64,000 nucleotides of DNA, from assembly GCA_944470555.2 (NCBI GenBank), contig CALYCZ020000356.1:1-64000 (forward strand). The letters are read 5' to 3'. The notes under the pieces are model-generated. The model was not told where the DNA came from and ran no database searches. It saw only the letters and a list, made by a program, of their open reading frames with translations. Shown here piece after piece: positions 47,806 to 62,143 of this stretch. Each line of letters opens with the position of its first letter. The stretch's first letter is position 1. The DNA comes from Heterobilharzia americana. Its lineage: Eukaryota > Platyhelminthes > Trematoda > Strigeidida > Schistosomatidae. The position numbers were made by a program, and so were the translations under genes.

Positions 47806-48094
47806 AATAATTCTGCCTCATTTCTTGCAAACCAGCTATGGAAATACAACAATCGAAACCAGTATTGTGTCGTTCACTGTCTTTATACATACATTTCTTA
47901 GTTCTTCAACTTACCAGTTCTTAAGTGTAACGAATCTTCTCATTTTTATATCCCTATCACTTAGACAGTTTTCGCCAAGCTCACTCACGAGTTTCTTATT
48001 CATTCGCTCATCGACAGCTGTCTACTCACTTTGTTACGAAGTCTTTACTTCAACTGACATTTAATCACGTTCTCAAGTACTTTCATATATTTCA

Positions 48095-48435
48095 GTGGCG
48101 GATAATGCCTAGCAGTGGAAACTTATGACCATTGAGACTACAGCCATTGCACAAGAAGTAGTTTTTGTTGTCCGGTGGTCTGGTGGATGAAACTATGGTG
48201 TTTTTGAAGCGATCAGTGCCAAGTTCAAGTTCTGGGGGTTGGGTGGCGGACATCCACTGACTAGTCACAAACAGGACGAAACGCGCATCCTGGATTCCAC
48301 TACTACCCACTACCTATCATTAATATGTAATTAAAACACAGGGAATACCGAGGCACACACGCGACAGCCCATATATCTACAAATACCCACCGGTCCAATC
48401 AACAACAATATAAGAGAAGGAACAACACTTTCATG
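48095..48435 (+). mobile_element. SM-alpha-type SINE with dead hammerhead (copy B)
   Basis: Same as the copy-A SINE. The hammerhead relic at 48250-48302 has the same CTGACTA core. Confidence 0.75.
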
Positions 48436-48996
48436 TTTCGTATGTAATTCCCCTTCTTACTACGAATAATTGGTCAACAAATATCGACACTTTTATGCCC
48501 CCTGACTGACTATATTTATATCAGATTGAACGGCTACTCAGAGTGATAATGCTGACTTCTTGATTCTTCAATGACTCAGTGGGGATATTCATATTGTAGC
48601 AAAGCATAAGTGGGTTCAAATATGATGAACATATTACAGTGTCTAGTAGTTAGTTCAGATACGAAGTGAAAGATAGCAAGCTGAAGTTAATATGGGATGC
48701 CAGATGTAGAAACAAAGTTTTTCTGAATAAATGAAAGAGGTGTAAACCCTCTTAAGCTAAGCTAAGCCAAGCTAAGTATGTAGCTCCAATAGCTTGTGGA
48801 AATAAGGTGATGATATCCATCCATCCATCCATCCAAATCAACATAGGATCAGGTATTACTGCGTAACGGTTCAAGTTGCCACACCTCATATCACTACATC
48901 AAGTAAAAAGGCAGTGTAGCGGAAGATAATGAAAAACATTGAGTCAAAAGAGATATGAAGTGCTAAAAGAGAGGAAGGAAGAGTGAGAAAATGGTG

Positions 48997-49545
48997 GGGT
49001 TCGGCATAGAGTTGAGATGAGGATAATGTTTGCATGCATCTGAAATCGGTTCTGAGCCATGTGATCACCTAGACTCTCCAACCACTAGTTTCTCTTGTCC
49101 CACAGATGCCAACCACCTAGTCTGCATCGCCCCACCAAATGGCTCAAACCAACAGTCAGAGATCTCATGCACTGATGCCATGTTTCAGTCTGGCCACCTC
49201 GGGCCTTTCTCCAGACTGCACCTACTTCGGCCAACATTGTGTGACGAGGCAATCGGTGACTAGGCATACGTAACACATGTCCCAACCAGCCATCTTAGAC
49301 AATGAAGGTTCACAACCACGTCGACTCACTTACCTCTTCTCCATTAAACTCTACATCCGACTTCTGCATTACTCACGTGGTGCGGTGACACCAAGGAATA
49401 CGGCTTATACCACGAAGGCAGTGGTTGTCAAAAACTTGAAGCCTTTTCATGTTTTCCACCTTCAATGGCCATGTTTCACAAGCATTGAGTAGAAGAGAGT
49501 GGACTGCTGTGCAGTACATGTGACACTTAGTAGACAAGCGAGTAT
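48997..49545 (-). mobile_element. Non-LTR reverse-transcriptase fragment, antisense (copy B)
   Basis: Same as 34322-34870, with the same open stretch and stops. Confidence 0.65.
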
Positions 49546-52500
49546 CACGGGAGGAGAGGGGGGCAATGGTGGCGTAAGTTGGCGAAAGGCAGTCGAGCCT
49601 TTTGTATTCGTGAAGAGGTTTCAGCGGTCAGTGAGCCACCAGGGTTGATCCCTGGTCGCAAGATGCCTACAATCTAACCACCTTATTTCAGTGATATATC
49701 GAACTACTGTCTGAGTCAATTTGATCATTCAGTTTGATTTGCTGTCGCTGCCGTTTTAGGATATGTTCTTTGCACCCTAATTGCATTGATTAGCCGGTCC
49801 TCCTCAGGTATGTGTGAACACAAATTTGTGCAAACAGATAAATGCACCTGAATGTGAACCCATCATCAAAATGAGGTGGAAATTTACAGGAGTACATAGA
49901 TTTCGATTTGCTGGACAGTTTTTGCTCCGGATGGCTGGCTGCCTTAACTGTTTACCTGGTTGTCAAACTCTGCGGATCACTCGTATACGGCAGTATGATA
50001 TAGACACAATGCAATATGCATTGTGTATAATCCAGTTAACAGTAATAAGTTGGTTGCTGAACACCACTAAAAATTGGCAAATTTAGTGAGACTTCTTGAC
50101 CTTCACGAGAAATAAATAGCTATCTGACTCCCTGTGAATTCCATGAATCATTACTGCGTGTATATTCCATGTGTTTATGGCAGAGTTGACGTCAAGTATA
50201 CTAATTTAGGAAGTGAAGACCCTGGTATACACTCGTCTTATATCATGAAACTAGAGAACTAGGAATCTGTGAACCACTAAACTTGGATGCAGATGGTTAA
50301 CTTTTTCTCTACGAGACCTGAGATTTTGACTTCGGTTGCTGGCAAGGTGGCGGACGCCTACTGCTGAGGATTCCCATATTAAGATGAAGGAGCTCTCAGC
50401 TTCGCCCAAGTTTTCTATAATTCTCCAAATGATGTTAACCCACAATCAATGCTACTCTTATATGAATGAAATTCTCAAAGACCTCAAAGTAAACCTAGAT
50501 GTTAACGCTTTACATACTGTTCGTATTCGGAAACTCAGCTTGTCAACGATAACGTCCAGTTGAAAGGTAAGTTGACGGGGAGTTCACTGGTCTTCTGTCT
50601 ATACAATCATGTAGTCTAAATGGAACTCGTCTGTAAAGTATGCTCTTCCAGTTGGAAAATTGACTTCCATTGCCAACTCACATGTGGAGTATGCAAGAAC
50701 AGCAAGTGAGATTCACGTGGATTACTGTTCATAACCAACTTAACCAAAAATACCATTTTGCATTAATTTGTATCTTTGGTATCTTTGTCTAGGTGGTCGA
50801 ATCTGCTGAAAAGGAAACCATACGTAGCAGTTTTTTGTTTTTTTCACAGAAAAGGTCTTACCCTACAACCTTGAAGTTCAGCGTCCAAGAGAATTGTTTG
50901 TAAGGCTTGAGTAATCAGTGAATTTCAAGCTTGTTCAAGACTTGATAAATGTTATATGGTTTCAGGCAGCCGTGTTTCACCTAGTTCCCTTACTTTCAGG
51001 TACTTGTCAACAAGGTGTTTCTGCAATCTAGAGAGAACTTATGTTCTATGCGAGATTCAAAGCAATGCCATTCCGTGTCATAGTCAACGACGTTACCACT
51101 GAGCCGTCCAGCCCACGATTGACTTCGCGCTGAACTTGAACAAGTAAAGTAGCAAGCTGCTGATAGCAGAGCGAACTATTTGTGACAGCCTTGAGGAAAA
51201 GAAGTTTTCTTGGAGTTAAACTGTGTTCAGCAGTGATACATCGCAGCTAGGTACATTCAAACCAGTCTCTTTAAACTGTTTAAGCCGCTGGAATTCACAA
51301 AATAGATATCAGTAAATGTATTGTACATTGTAACACAATTAACGTGGAAAGCTTGTCAACAGCTGAAACTCCAACTTTACTTATTAGAATACTGAGATAG
51401 TAACATAGGTCCCGTTGGTTTGAATCTTGTCACAACCCAAGTATTTATTTCACTTTGACTCTACTCCTCATAACGCAGAAACAACTGGTAACGAAGCACC
51501 ACTTTATTCCTTGTCACCAAGCAGTTGTTCACAGTTGTTTTACAAACATACAAAGAAATCTGAAGCCATTGACTAAACTTCGTAAATTTGTTGGCTTAAT
51601 CATGACAAACATCAAGATTGACAGGAACACCCAGAAAACTAATTGTTATCAACTTACCTGCTTATCAGTAACAAGAGACATACTACATAAATTTCACACA
51701 TTCGTAGCAGTAGGTATCACAAGCCACATTTTAAAAGTTATTTTTAACTAGAACCTGCGGTTGTTGTATTAACACTTAGATGGCTTTCCTTCGTGTCACT
51801 TTCATTTTGACACACTGAGAAAGACTTCGAAAAGGAGGAGTGCAATATCGGTGCTTACTAAAACGAGATTAAAATATGTGTTAAAATGAAGCAACTGCAA
51901 GCATTCGTTACGATTTAGTTAAGTGTGTGAATTCGTCTGTAGTCGACATCACAATTACCAAGTGAATATTCATATTTAGTCCCAGAACAACTCTAGTCTA
52001 TGGAGATTTACATGGTGAAAAGTCTGTACAACATCCTTAAAATAACCTTCAGAACAAAATTTTTATTATTGTTTCCCTTGACAACTATATATACACAAGT
52101 GTATTGACTCTGTTACCAATGAGTTGTGTCATTAAGACAATGGGAGTGAAATAGGAGGAAGACGTCTCTCGTCTACATTGTTTAAGACATTTCATACTAA
52201 GCGATTCACATTGACTTTCCTCAGTCGCCTAATGTTCTGATCATTCGAACGGAGAAGATATAACCTTGCTTAACCGCTTTTGTATGGATTAATGAACCCA
52301 TCTGCAGTTATGCTATTGAAATTGATGACCACAACCACCATTTGTTTCCTAAACACAAAGTCGTGTCTACCTCAAACCAATCACCGCATACAGAAATGCA
52401 GGATCACGTGGAAAGCCTAATGAACATTTATTTTATTCTGACCACCTTTGAATAGTAATCTTGATGCAATTTTAAGTATTCACCTACTACAAACCTCATG

Positions 52501-53650
52501 TAGGTTTCAAACGTTAAACCCACTAACTAACTAAGGCTATGTCATTTCCGATTAGGGACTGAGAAGATTTGGTCGCGTCACTAAATTGCACTTCACATGA
52601 ACGTCGGAAGTACTCTACCATCAAAGTCTTTCAATTCAGCGTGCGACTGACATATAAAGCTGGTTCAATTTCTCATCTACACACCACAACAGGATGGAAG
52701 AACAGGTGAAATCCTCATTCTCTCTATAAATCTTATGTTTAAAATACACTTTAAAATACAGTTTCAAAAAAACACAGTTTATATCAACTACAACCTGGCA
52801 GCTCACTGAGTTCGTCAAAATAGTAGATTTCAGAATCATGCAGAAACTCTTCATTGACAGATATCTATGATGTGTGAATGAAGATTTATCGACGAAGTGA
52901 TCATAGTGTTTGATGAAACCAAAATAGAGGAAAATACGGTGTTGATACTTATTTTGAATGCGACAAGGGAGATATGAAAAGTCACTTGTCAAATCTAACC
53001 ATATACCCAGTAGTATTTTGTTAACTGACGTTCACTGTTTCCAAGATGCCAACTCAACTTGAAGTGGCTAAACTACCTAGATATATTATAGGATACGATG
53101 ATCAAAATGAATTCCACTTCACTATATATTTTCGAAAGCAGGAAAGTTGATTGTTTATTGAAGGCGTAGTTATCAATTTCAACATCGTGACAACCCTATC
53201 ATCCGTGTGACATCCAGTCGACTCGCAACTGCGTCATCAGCAAGCGATTGCTTATCATTGATAACTGTTATTCAGTGTTGACTTTGATATTGTGATTTAG
53301 AATTGCATCCACGTTCCATACCTTCATTGATGATGATAGTAGCTCAGAGTTCGCAAAGATTTCGCGGTAGTAAGATAGAAAGCAGAGTGAGATCTTCCAA
53401 CAGAGAAGTTATTGTTGGACTATCTCATAACCGAATTAAAACAGACCTCATCTCAACATGCCAAATTTATGAGCTAGCTTGCTCTACTTCACTTTGATTT
53501 CGAATGCAGTCTTTTGCATGAGTTACAAGGAAACTGGACTAAGACAATTCTACACAGGGGTAATTATCATGTGACTATCAGAGATAGCAGTGGTTTTGTA
53601 GACTAGTATTTATACTGGGTGGTGATTGAAGGTGAAATGAGAATTGGGAC

Positions 53651-53720
53651 TGCGGCCGGATTCGAACAAGCAACCATCGGGTTACCAGTCCAGTGCTTTA
53701 CCAACTGAGGTAAGAGGTCC
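53651..53720 (-). repeat. tRNA-like SINE head (copy B), closest to consensus
   Basis: The minus strand reads CTCAGTTGGTAAAGCAC, then CTGGTAA, then TGTTCGAATCCGGCCGC. The B box (TTCGAATCC) is canonical here, while the other two copies have TTCAAATCC. Confidence 0.55.
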
Positions 53721-53991
53721 AACTGCTGACCAGATTTGTATTGATACATGTATAACTCAAGTATGTGTCATTTCTGTAGAGCTATCTCCCATATAGATAA
53801 ATGCATACCGTTTATTATTGCTTATTAAGTTTCCGATAAAGTGATCTTCTAAAGACTTTACCACTTTGACTGGAAGTGAAACGAGACAGAAGTGTCTTAC
53901 TTTGTGTATGTGTGTGAGTGTGTGTGTGTGTGTGGAAAGTTTGCGATTAATCATCGTTTGAATCACGTTTGAAAATTCCTCTATGTTATGT

Positions 53992-54371
53992 CCCCTGTCG
54001 ATTGTAAGGCAGCAACATACAATCCGTCTATCTACCCATACGAGGAGTTCAGCTCACTGAAGAATTTGAATAATCAAACGCTTAAATTTTTAAGCAACAT
54101 TCATGCAGTCAGTTGACAACCGGAGGATTTGATAAGCACCGAATAAACTGTTAAGCTCTCTTCTGTAGATATCATAAGGAGAAATAGTAATATATTAGTA
54201 AATTCCATGACTGGTTGCCCTTGAAAAGACGATGATGCTAAGCTGTTTACCAATGAATTCGCTAATATAGGCCATAGATATCGGTTAGGGATAGTTTATT
54301 TCTTCAGAGATCGGTAATCACTACATGGGCAGACGTAAGGAGAGGACCTATTCTTCCGAATACAGAGTGAT
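53992..54371. other. 380-bp block present only in copy B
   Basis: It sits between CTCTATGTTATGT and TGAGGACCAT. Copy A and the inverted arm have only TTAGAGAGG there. I see no terminal repeats, poly-A tail, target duplication or coding sequence in it. Confidence 0.8.
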
Positions 54372-57300
54372 GAGGACCATGAGTTTCTACAGTAATAGAT
54401 GATGGAAAGCTCGTTTAATTTCGATCGGGCTTTAGATGAGGGGATGAAGACTGAGGTGTCATCTATTCTTAATAGTCAGGTTTAATGATACCAGAGAATA
54501 GACGTATCACCAAGCAATGCACACTGACAAGATTAGCTTCAATCCCAATCACGCGATGCTATGCAGGATATTTGGAAGTGCTCCTGGATGACCTGTTCAT
54601 CAGCCGTAATGTCACTGACCCATCAAGCAGGGAAAAATGTCAAGAATCATCTGGTCACGTCGAATTCTGAGGGCAGCTCATCCCACATTATATTTTCAAT
54701 TGCCTTGCTAGAAACTACCAATCAAAGGACAGTTCAGCAATCCCTTCTCTGAAGACCAGTGAAGAGATTAGGCATTGTATGGACTTCAACATCACAATTT
54801 AACCTGATAGATTTCAGTTCGTTGAGCGAGCAGCAAAAGGATTATGAAGGGGATATGTCTGTAAAATAGAATATTGTAAACATACAACTCCCAATGACTC
54901 ATACAGGTTTTAGTTTTCCAAAGAAGTGTCCACTACGGGGTCGAGAAACTTTAGAATATGAGCATTCTGCTTCACCTGGATTTCACTACTACATATTTCC
55001 TTCACTAAAACTAAGAAGTTGCAGAACACGTTTAAAACAAGTCGAAATGCTCAGGTGTTTCGAAAGGACAGTCTAGTCACTTCAAGTGTAATTCATAGGC
55101 TTTATTTACACTTAACAAAATTGATAATCATCACTAGATGAGGTCTCAATGAATCACAAAACACATTTGTCTGTACATAAATTGCTCAGTAGGTAGTACA
55201 ACATGAAACTTGAGATAAATACTCTGGTGTGTGACAATAATTTCTTGCATAGACGGGTACCATTAATCTATATCATAACAAAGAAACTGCTCAAAATGGA
55301 CTTATTGGAGAGGCAATCTTAAACTGATGAATGACAAGAGCAACTAGCAAACCACTTGGTGCCCACTCTAAAATGCATAGAAAAATAACACTGTCACGTA
55401 ATCCCAAACAAACTAAAGTCGTCATCAGTACAGGAGACTTCTTACACAATTGAACATGAATTCGGTCACTAGTCGCATATCAGCCTCAAGAAACACATAC
55501 ACTAATGAGGAGCACAGCTTTCATTCTATAATCTATATGTCACTGTCTATTTTCTTACTATCTAAGCAAATGATAAAGTCATTACTTACAACCTTTCAGT
55601 ATTTGGATACATCTTATCTGACAGTCAGTCAGTCTGGGTCATTATTTCGACAAAATCATCATCTCCACACCCCTGGTTTGTACACATGCCAGGTATTTCT
55701 GATATTCACTTAACTTCTATCAAGGTAAGATAATTAGACTGATTCTGAAGAAGTTTCTGATCACAATCCTATGTTTATCTGCTGATAATATAAATTCCTG
55801 CCATAAACTCTTTTTCAGCATACTTTCATAATGCTGAACAATACTTCACATCTAACATAACGACAAAGATGACACGCGGCGGAAGATTGACCTGATATCG
55901 GTTTTCATGAGAATGAAGAAAATCTAATCATGAAAGTGTAAAATATTTCTAGCATTACATTACTTGGCATGTGCTTACTACTGAATGCTCTTCAGCTCAG
56001 CATGATACTAATGCTATGGTGTGTAAAGAAGATAATCTCCTGTTTTCCACAAAGACATTATTAATGCTGATCGCACACATTTCAAAGCAGAACATAGTCA
56101 TTCACACTGATCTGATGCATCTTCTGAATGGAATGAGAATGCCTGGTCGTCCTGTGAGATACCATTTAATAGTAAGTTTATGCTACAATTCGTTAGTCAC
56201 TTGTGACTAGAATACATGAAATTGTGTACCAGGCTGCCTGTCTACACTGAACACACACACTTGAAGATACAATATTCCCCATCGATACGCGACAAAACAC
56301 CATGAACTGATTTTATTCGAAGATATTCCACCCGCTCTGATCAGGTGTTGAATCGTGTAGTTGGTCCACTCTCATCTATTGATTGACAATATTCGACAAA
56401 CTGTTGGGACTGTGTCACTTCTATCTTTCAGGTCACAGGCTAACTGAATTTCATTTCATGTGAAATTTATGAGCATTCTGTCCTCAAGAATATTGAATTC
56501 AACCTGTCAGTCATACACCACGCCTTCTCACCTCCCCATATCCTCAAGGCGATCCTTCCCAATTCTCACACATTCTAACTGCATTCATCTACAACTTGAA
56601 ATGAATTACATCATTCACCAAGGACACCTACTTCTACTTCAGCTTAAGGGAATCTTCTTCCAGCGACTATCCCCAACACGGTCGAATTATTCTCCCCGAA
56701 TCTGTGATATACAATCGAAACATGCTTCCATGTGGTTTATACCTATAAAGGAGACAGTGTTACAAGGTACTACCTGCAGTCCAAACGTCTTCCAAGTTCG
56801 TGTAATTGAGTCACCTGATTCTACTAGGTTTTCCAACCTGATGCCTAAATGTGAACATCCCTTCGTGATAATGATAATGAAAGCAGGCAGATGCATTAGG
56901 ATGGCATCAGTCACCTGATAGATTGGTTCACGAAGCCATGCTTAGCACTGAACACCACTAAATATGCAACCAAGTCAACTGATCACAACTATCACCATGA
57001 TAATCTAATCAATTAACCAATTCTCCTCACACTGAGGGAATACACGGAGTGTGGTATCCAAGTTAGTCATGAAATCTGGACATCAGCCAATTGTGTAGTA
57101 GCAACTGCCACGGTCTTCTCGATCTTGCTGTTTTACGAAAGGCTTCCCTATGTAAGTAAGATAATATTTGCAGTAATAGGTTGAGAGATAGAATCATTGT
57201 TTCAAATATAGAAGAGATAACCTAAATGAGATCTGGTTCGTATGATGTAGCCTATAATGGTCAGATAACTGTGAGCCTTCTCCACTGGGAAAAAAGAGTG

Positions 57301-58802
57301 GATCAGTGATGTCATTTTATAAGACAACTTCTTCCCTTTATAAAGTTCGACAAAACAATGGGAAGATATAAATTGTTTGAATCATGTTATCCTTTGGAGC
57401 ATCACATTTCGAACAATTTGATCCTATACGTACGTGTCATGGGTATTTATTTGATGACGGGTGAGGATATGAACAGAGGTCATGTAGAAAAGGTGAATCA
57501 AAGGACAAATAAGAGTGGAAATCAACAGAATGAAAATAATGATACATCGGACTAGGTTTCAGAGTTGAATTCATGAAAGCTGATTTAAAGTGATAAAAAA
57601 TAATTTAATGCATTAGAATGACTTAGTTTGCTTGTGAAACCACATTGTAATGTTCCACTATTTCACCGTAGGATGAAGCTTGATCTCATCTTTTCCTCTT
57701 GTGTCTCGTACACTGATCTACTTGTTAGCCTACTTCATCCTGATTCAGCCTGTGACATAAATGACATGGCGATTGAACAATACGCGACTAAGTCAACTAA
57801 TCAAATCAGGCACCAACCTGGAACTTCGGCATAGTGATACATTTGTTGTAAGGCCTCCAATCTCTTTCTAACCATGGATAGCTGTCAGTAGTCAGCAATC
57901 AGGGGTTCAAGTCACTAACATATTGACGAATAATGCATGCATGGAAAATGAAGGTTGAAATGAACGCCGTCCTATAGGGATGCATCGAGCCTGCCTGAAT
58001 ATTCACAATTACATAGTAGTGGCTAACATTGGAATGCAGGAGGCATTTTTCATCGTTCACCTGACAAGTGAGTCGCATATGTTAGGTAGTGCATGTTGTG
58101 TATTCCGTTGGTAGCCACTATTGTGTTATAAAAACATTTGTTTTCGCAGATAATCGGAGTGTTGCGTAGACATTTGCAGAAGAGTGGTGAGAGTTGTTGT
58201 AACTCAAGATGTGTCACTCTTGTAGCCGCCTATGTAAGCCATTGAAACTCCCAATTAAACCGGCTAACCTAAGGCTATCAGCACTACCATTCAAGACTAG
58301 TTAATTCAATTACAAGTGAACTCCTGCAGCACCGGATTCTGTACATGAATTGGTTTACATTGATAACTGTAAGACATCGAAAAAATTTCTTCCTTGGCTT
58401 CTTAGTGGGACGAACATAAGGCTTCACCAGCACGTTACCATTTCACTCCCTTGTCTATTTACAGCCTTTTCAACCTGACTCAACAACTGCCCACAACCTT
58501 ACATTTCTTTCTCACATCATCTCCTCCATGTCATCCTCAGTCAGCTCAGACGCCCAACTCGCCCTTAACCCATTTGGCTTCCACTCTACGGCCTCACCTG
58601 TCATGTGAGGTCCCCAAACTGCTTTCTCAGTGTTGGGCGATAGGTTGTTGGTTCGTTGGTTTGTTACAAGACAGCTACAGTTCGTTCTTGTTCATTCCTA
58701 TTATTCTGGCCATCTCATCTTTAGCGTCAGTATTGAGTGAGCGTAGGCGACAGATGTTGATGAATGTCTGCAGTTTCTTGGAAAGACTATTGGTAACTCA
58801 CC

Positions 58803-61800
58803 TCGCCTGGTTGACTAGTTCACTAGTTACTAGCCGGTCCTAAGCCCGGGCAAAGAGGGAAGGTTGGGCATACGGCTAGCAACCCTACACCCTAAAACAA
58901 ATCTAACCGCTAAACAAACTTCAAAGCACAAACAAAATATAAAAAATGAAAACAAACTTATTCCCCGCTGGAATCGGAGAGGCGAAATGACGCCAGTTGG
59001 TGAAAGCCTTCGGGATGCCAATTGGCCGATTTGTCTTCGCCTCTCTCGATGAAAGCGAAAGTAAACGTGGGGACATGGAATGTCCACAAGATGTTTGAAC
59101 CCAGTAAGGCAGCCCAGATTGCAAAGGAGATGAGAAGGTATAACATCGAAGTGCTTGGGATTTGCGAAAGCAGATGGAATGGGAGTGGACTCTCCAAACT
59201 GTCAACGGGAGAATCAATAATCTACTCCGGTCACCCAGACGCCAACCACGAGCACACTGAGTTGTCGAGTGGCTATCATGATGTCCCCTCACAAGAGCAT
59301 TGAAGGCTCTCATGCAGTGGGAACCAATCTCCTCCAGGATCATGACAGCAAGATTCAACTCAAAAGGAAGAAAGGTCACAATCATACAATGTTATGCACC
59401 CACAAATAATGCAGAGCGAGAGAAAAAGGAGGAATTCTACAGACAACTTCAATCAACACTGGACAAGACACCACCTCAGTTGGCGATATCAAAATTCTGA
59501 TGGGTGACATGAATGCCAAACTGGGAGGGGACAACACGGGAAGAGAACTAACCATGGGTCGAGAGGCGCTAGGTGAAATGAATGAGAATGGAGAATTGTT
59601 TGCAGAATTCTGTGCATTCAACGATTTGGTGATTGGAATCAGGCAGTGTGTTCAAGCACAAGGATATCCACAAGTCAGCGACATGGATTTCACCAGATGG
59701 ACACACTAAAAACCAAATCGACTTTATCTCAATCTCGAGAAAGTGGAGACGCAGTCTACTTGACACAAGGTGAAGAAGAGGAGCAGATGTAGGTTCAGAC
59801 CACTCACTGTCTAGTGCAAGGAACCTTCGAAATCAAGTTAAAAGCCTTCAAGGAAGCTGGTGATAGACCTCAATTCAAGTACAACACCACGAATGGAAAC
59901 TGAAGGATGAAACTACAAAGGAGATCTTCACGGCAGCCAGCCATCAAGACAAAATGGGAGATATCGAGGAATATCCCTGAAGATGCCTGTGTGGAAGAAC
60001 ACTGGAAGTCTTTGAAAGCTATGTGGAAAGAAACCTGCACAACAGTATTAGGAAGGAAGGAGAAAGAAGACAAGGAATGGATGTCGACGGATACCTGGAA
60101 GCTGATAGAGGAGGGAGAGGAGGATGGTGAAGCAGAAGATAAACCAGTGCAAGGATGCTCAACGACAAGAGGAACTGAGCACAATGTATAAAACACCACA
60201 CTGGACAAAGAAGTGAAGAAGAGTGCACGCCAAGACAAAAGACACTTCCACGAAACACTGGCAAGTGAAGCAGAACAGGCTGCAGGTAAGAGAGACCTGA
60301 CAACATTGTATCAAATAACCAGGTTGCTATCAGGGAAGAGATCAACACAGATGAAACCAATAAAAGATGAAGAAGGAAATTTAATTACGAAAGAAGAGAA
60401 ACAGAGGAAACAATGGGCCGACCACTTCAAAAAGCTCTTGAATCGACCACCACCACCACCTGCACTTCGTCCAGAAACACCACATGCAGCCGCTGAATTA
60501 CAAGTGAACATAAATCCCCCAACGAAAATGGAAGTCCTGAACGCCATAAAGCTACTGAAATGCGGGAAAGCAGCAGGACCAGATGGAATACCGCCAGAAG
60601 CACTGAGAACAGACGCAGAGACAACAGCGGACATGCTCACACCACACCACTATTGCAGAAGGTGTGGAAGGAAGAGAAGGTACCTGGCCATTGATTAGAA
60701 GAAGGGTTACCTTGTCAAACTGCCGAAGAAGGGAGACCTCAGTGTTTGCAAGAACTGGCGCGAAATCACTCTCCTGTCCACCCAGAGCAAGCAAAATATT
60801 AAGCCGCATCATCCTGGAGAGGCTTAAAGATGCGCTGGATTCAAAACTACGACCGGAACAGGCGGGCAGGCTTCAGGAAGTACAAATCATGTGCAGACCA
60901 AATTGCAACGCCACTCTACGCATCATCATAGGACAGAGTATAGAATGGCAATCAGCTCTCTACCTCAACTTCATCGACTTTGAGAAGGCCTTTGACAGCG
61001 TCAACTGAGAAGTAATTTGAAAGCTGCTTCACTACTACGGAGTACCGCAAACCTTTATCCACCTCATTCAACAACTATATGAAGATGCCATATGCCAGCC
61101 AAGTACTTCACAATGGGAAGCTCAGTGATGCTTTTGAAGTGAAGACAGGAGACAGAAGTGAAACAAGGTTGCCTACTATCCCCCATGATATTGCTGATTG
61201 TGGTGGACTGGATCATGCAGCAAACAGTGGGCAGCGAGAAGAGGGGGATACGCTGGACCGGGCAAAAGGACCTAGAAGACTTGGATTTCGCCGATGACTT
61301 GTGCCTGATGTCACATAAACTTGAAGATCTACAGGCAAAAACCAACAAGTTGACAGAGGAGGCAGCTAAGACGGGACTTCAGGTGAATATAGAGAAGACA
61401 GAGGTGATGAAGATACCGCACCACCACCACCGCACCACCACCACCAGCAACAACAACAACAAACTCTAATCACCGTCAACGGGAGAAACTTAAAGGAAGT
61501 AACCTCCTTCACTTATCTAGGAAGCACTGTTTCAACTACAGGCGGGACGGACGAGGACGTCAAAGTCAGAATCGGAAAAGCAAGACAGGCGTTCATTAGC
61601 CTGAAACCAGTGTGGAGATCTTCTGCACTCAGCATGCGGAACAAGATACGGACTTTCAACACCAACGCCAGTCAAGTCAGTGCTCTTGTATGGCTCAGAG
61701 ACTTGGCGCGTCACGAAAGGGATTTCCAATAAACTACAGACATTCATCAACAACTGCTTACGCTCGCTACTGAAGATCAGATGGCCAGAATAATGAGAAT

Positions 61801-62134
61801 AAGCAACAAGGAACTCTGGGAACGAACCAACCAAGAACCTATCACGCAACAAATATGCAGGAGGAAGTGGAGATGGATTGGCCATGCACTGAGAAGGCCG
61901 ACTGAGGACATCACGCGTCAGGTCAGGCCCTCGAGTGGAATCCCCATGGGAGGCGACGAGTTGGGCGTCGGTGTCGAGGGTGACATGGAGGAGGTCGTGC
62001 GAGGAGGAAATGAGAGGCTGTGGGCTGTCGTGGAACCAGGTACAAAAGATCTCAGAGAACAGAGGTCACTGGAGGCGTGCTACTGAAGCCCTATGTTCCA
62101 CTAGGAACCCAAGGGACTAATAAGAAATAAATAA
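58803..62134 (+). mobile_element. Complete but dead RTE (copy C)
   Basis: 3332 bp with TAACTCACC at 58794-58802 and 62135-62143. It has several small differences from A and B: GTC-AAC-TGA in place of the DRE triplets at about 61002-61007, an extra stop after LAID at 60697, and a longer CAC run at 61420. The FADDLCLM box is intact (61285-61310). Small in-frame duplications such as CACCACCGCACCACC suggest slippage. Confidence 0.9.
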
Positions 62135-62143
62135 TAACTCACC

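Larger units (their letters stand above)
41738..56797 (+). repeat. 15-kb tandem repeat, copy B (15.06 kb)
   Basis: A full period. It has the same feature order as copy A plus a 380-bp block (53992-54371) absent from copy A and the inverted arm. By eye its first 2 kb is almost identical to copy C, and the 45.7-50.5 kb part is almost identical to copy A. The 50.6-53.9 kb part is the most divergent from A. Confidence 0.95.
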
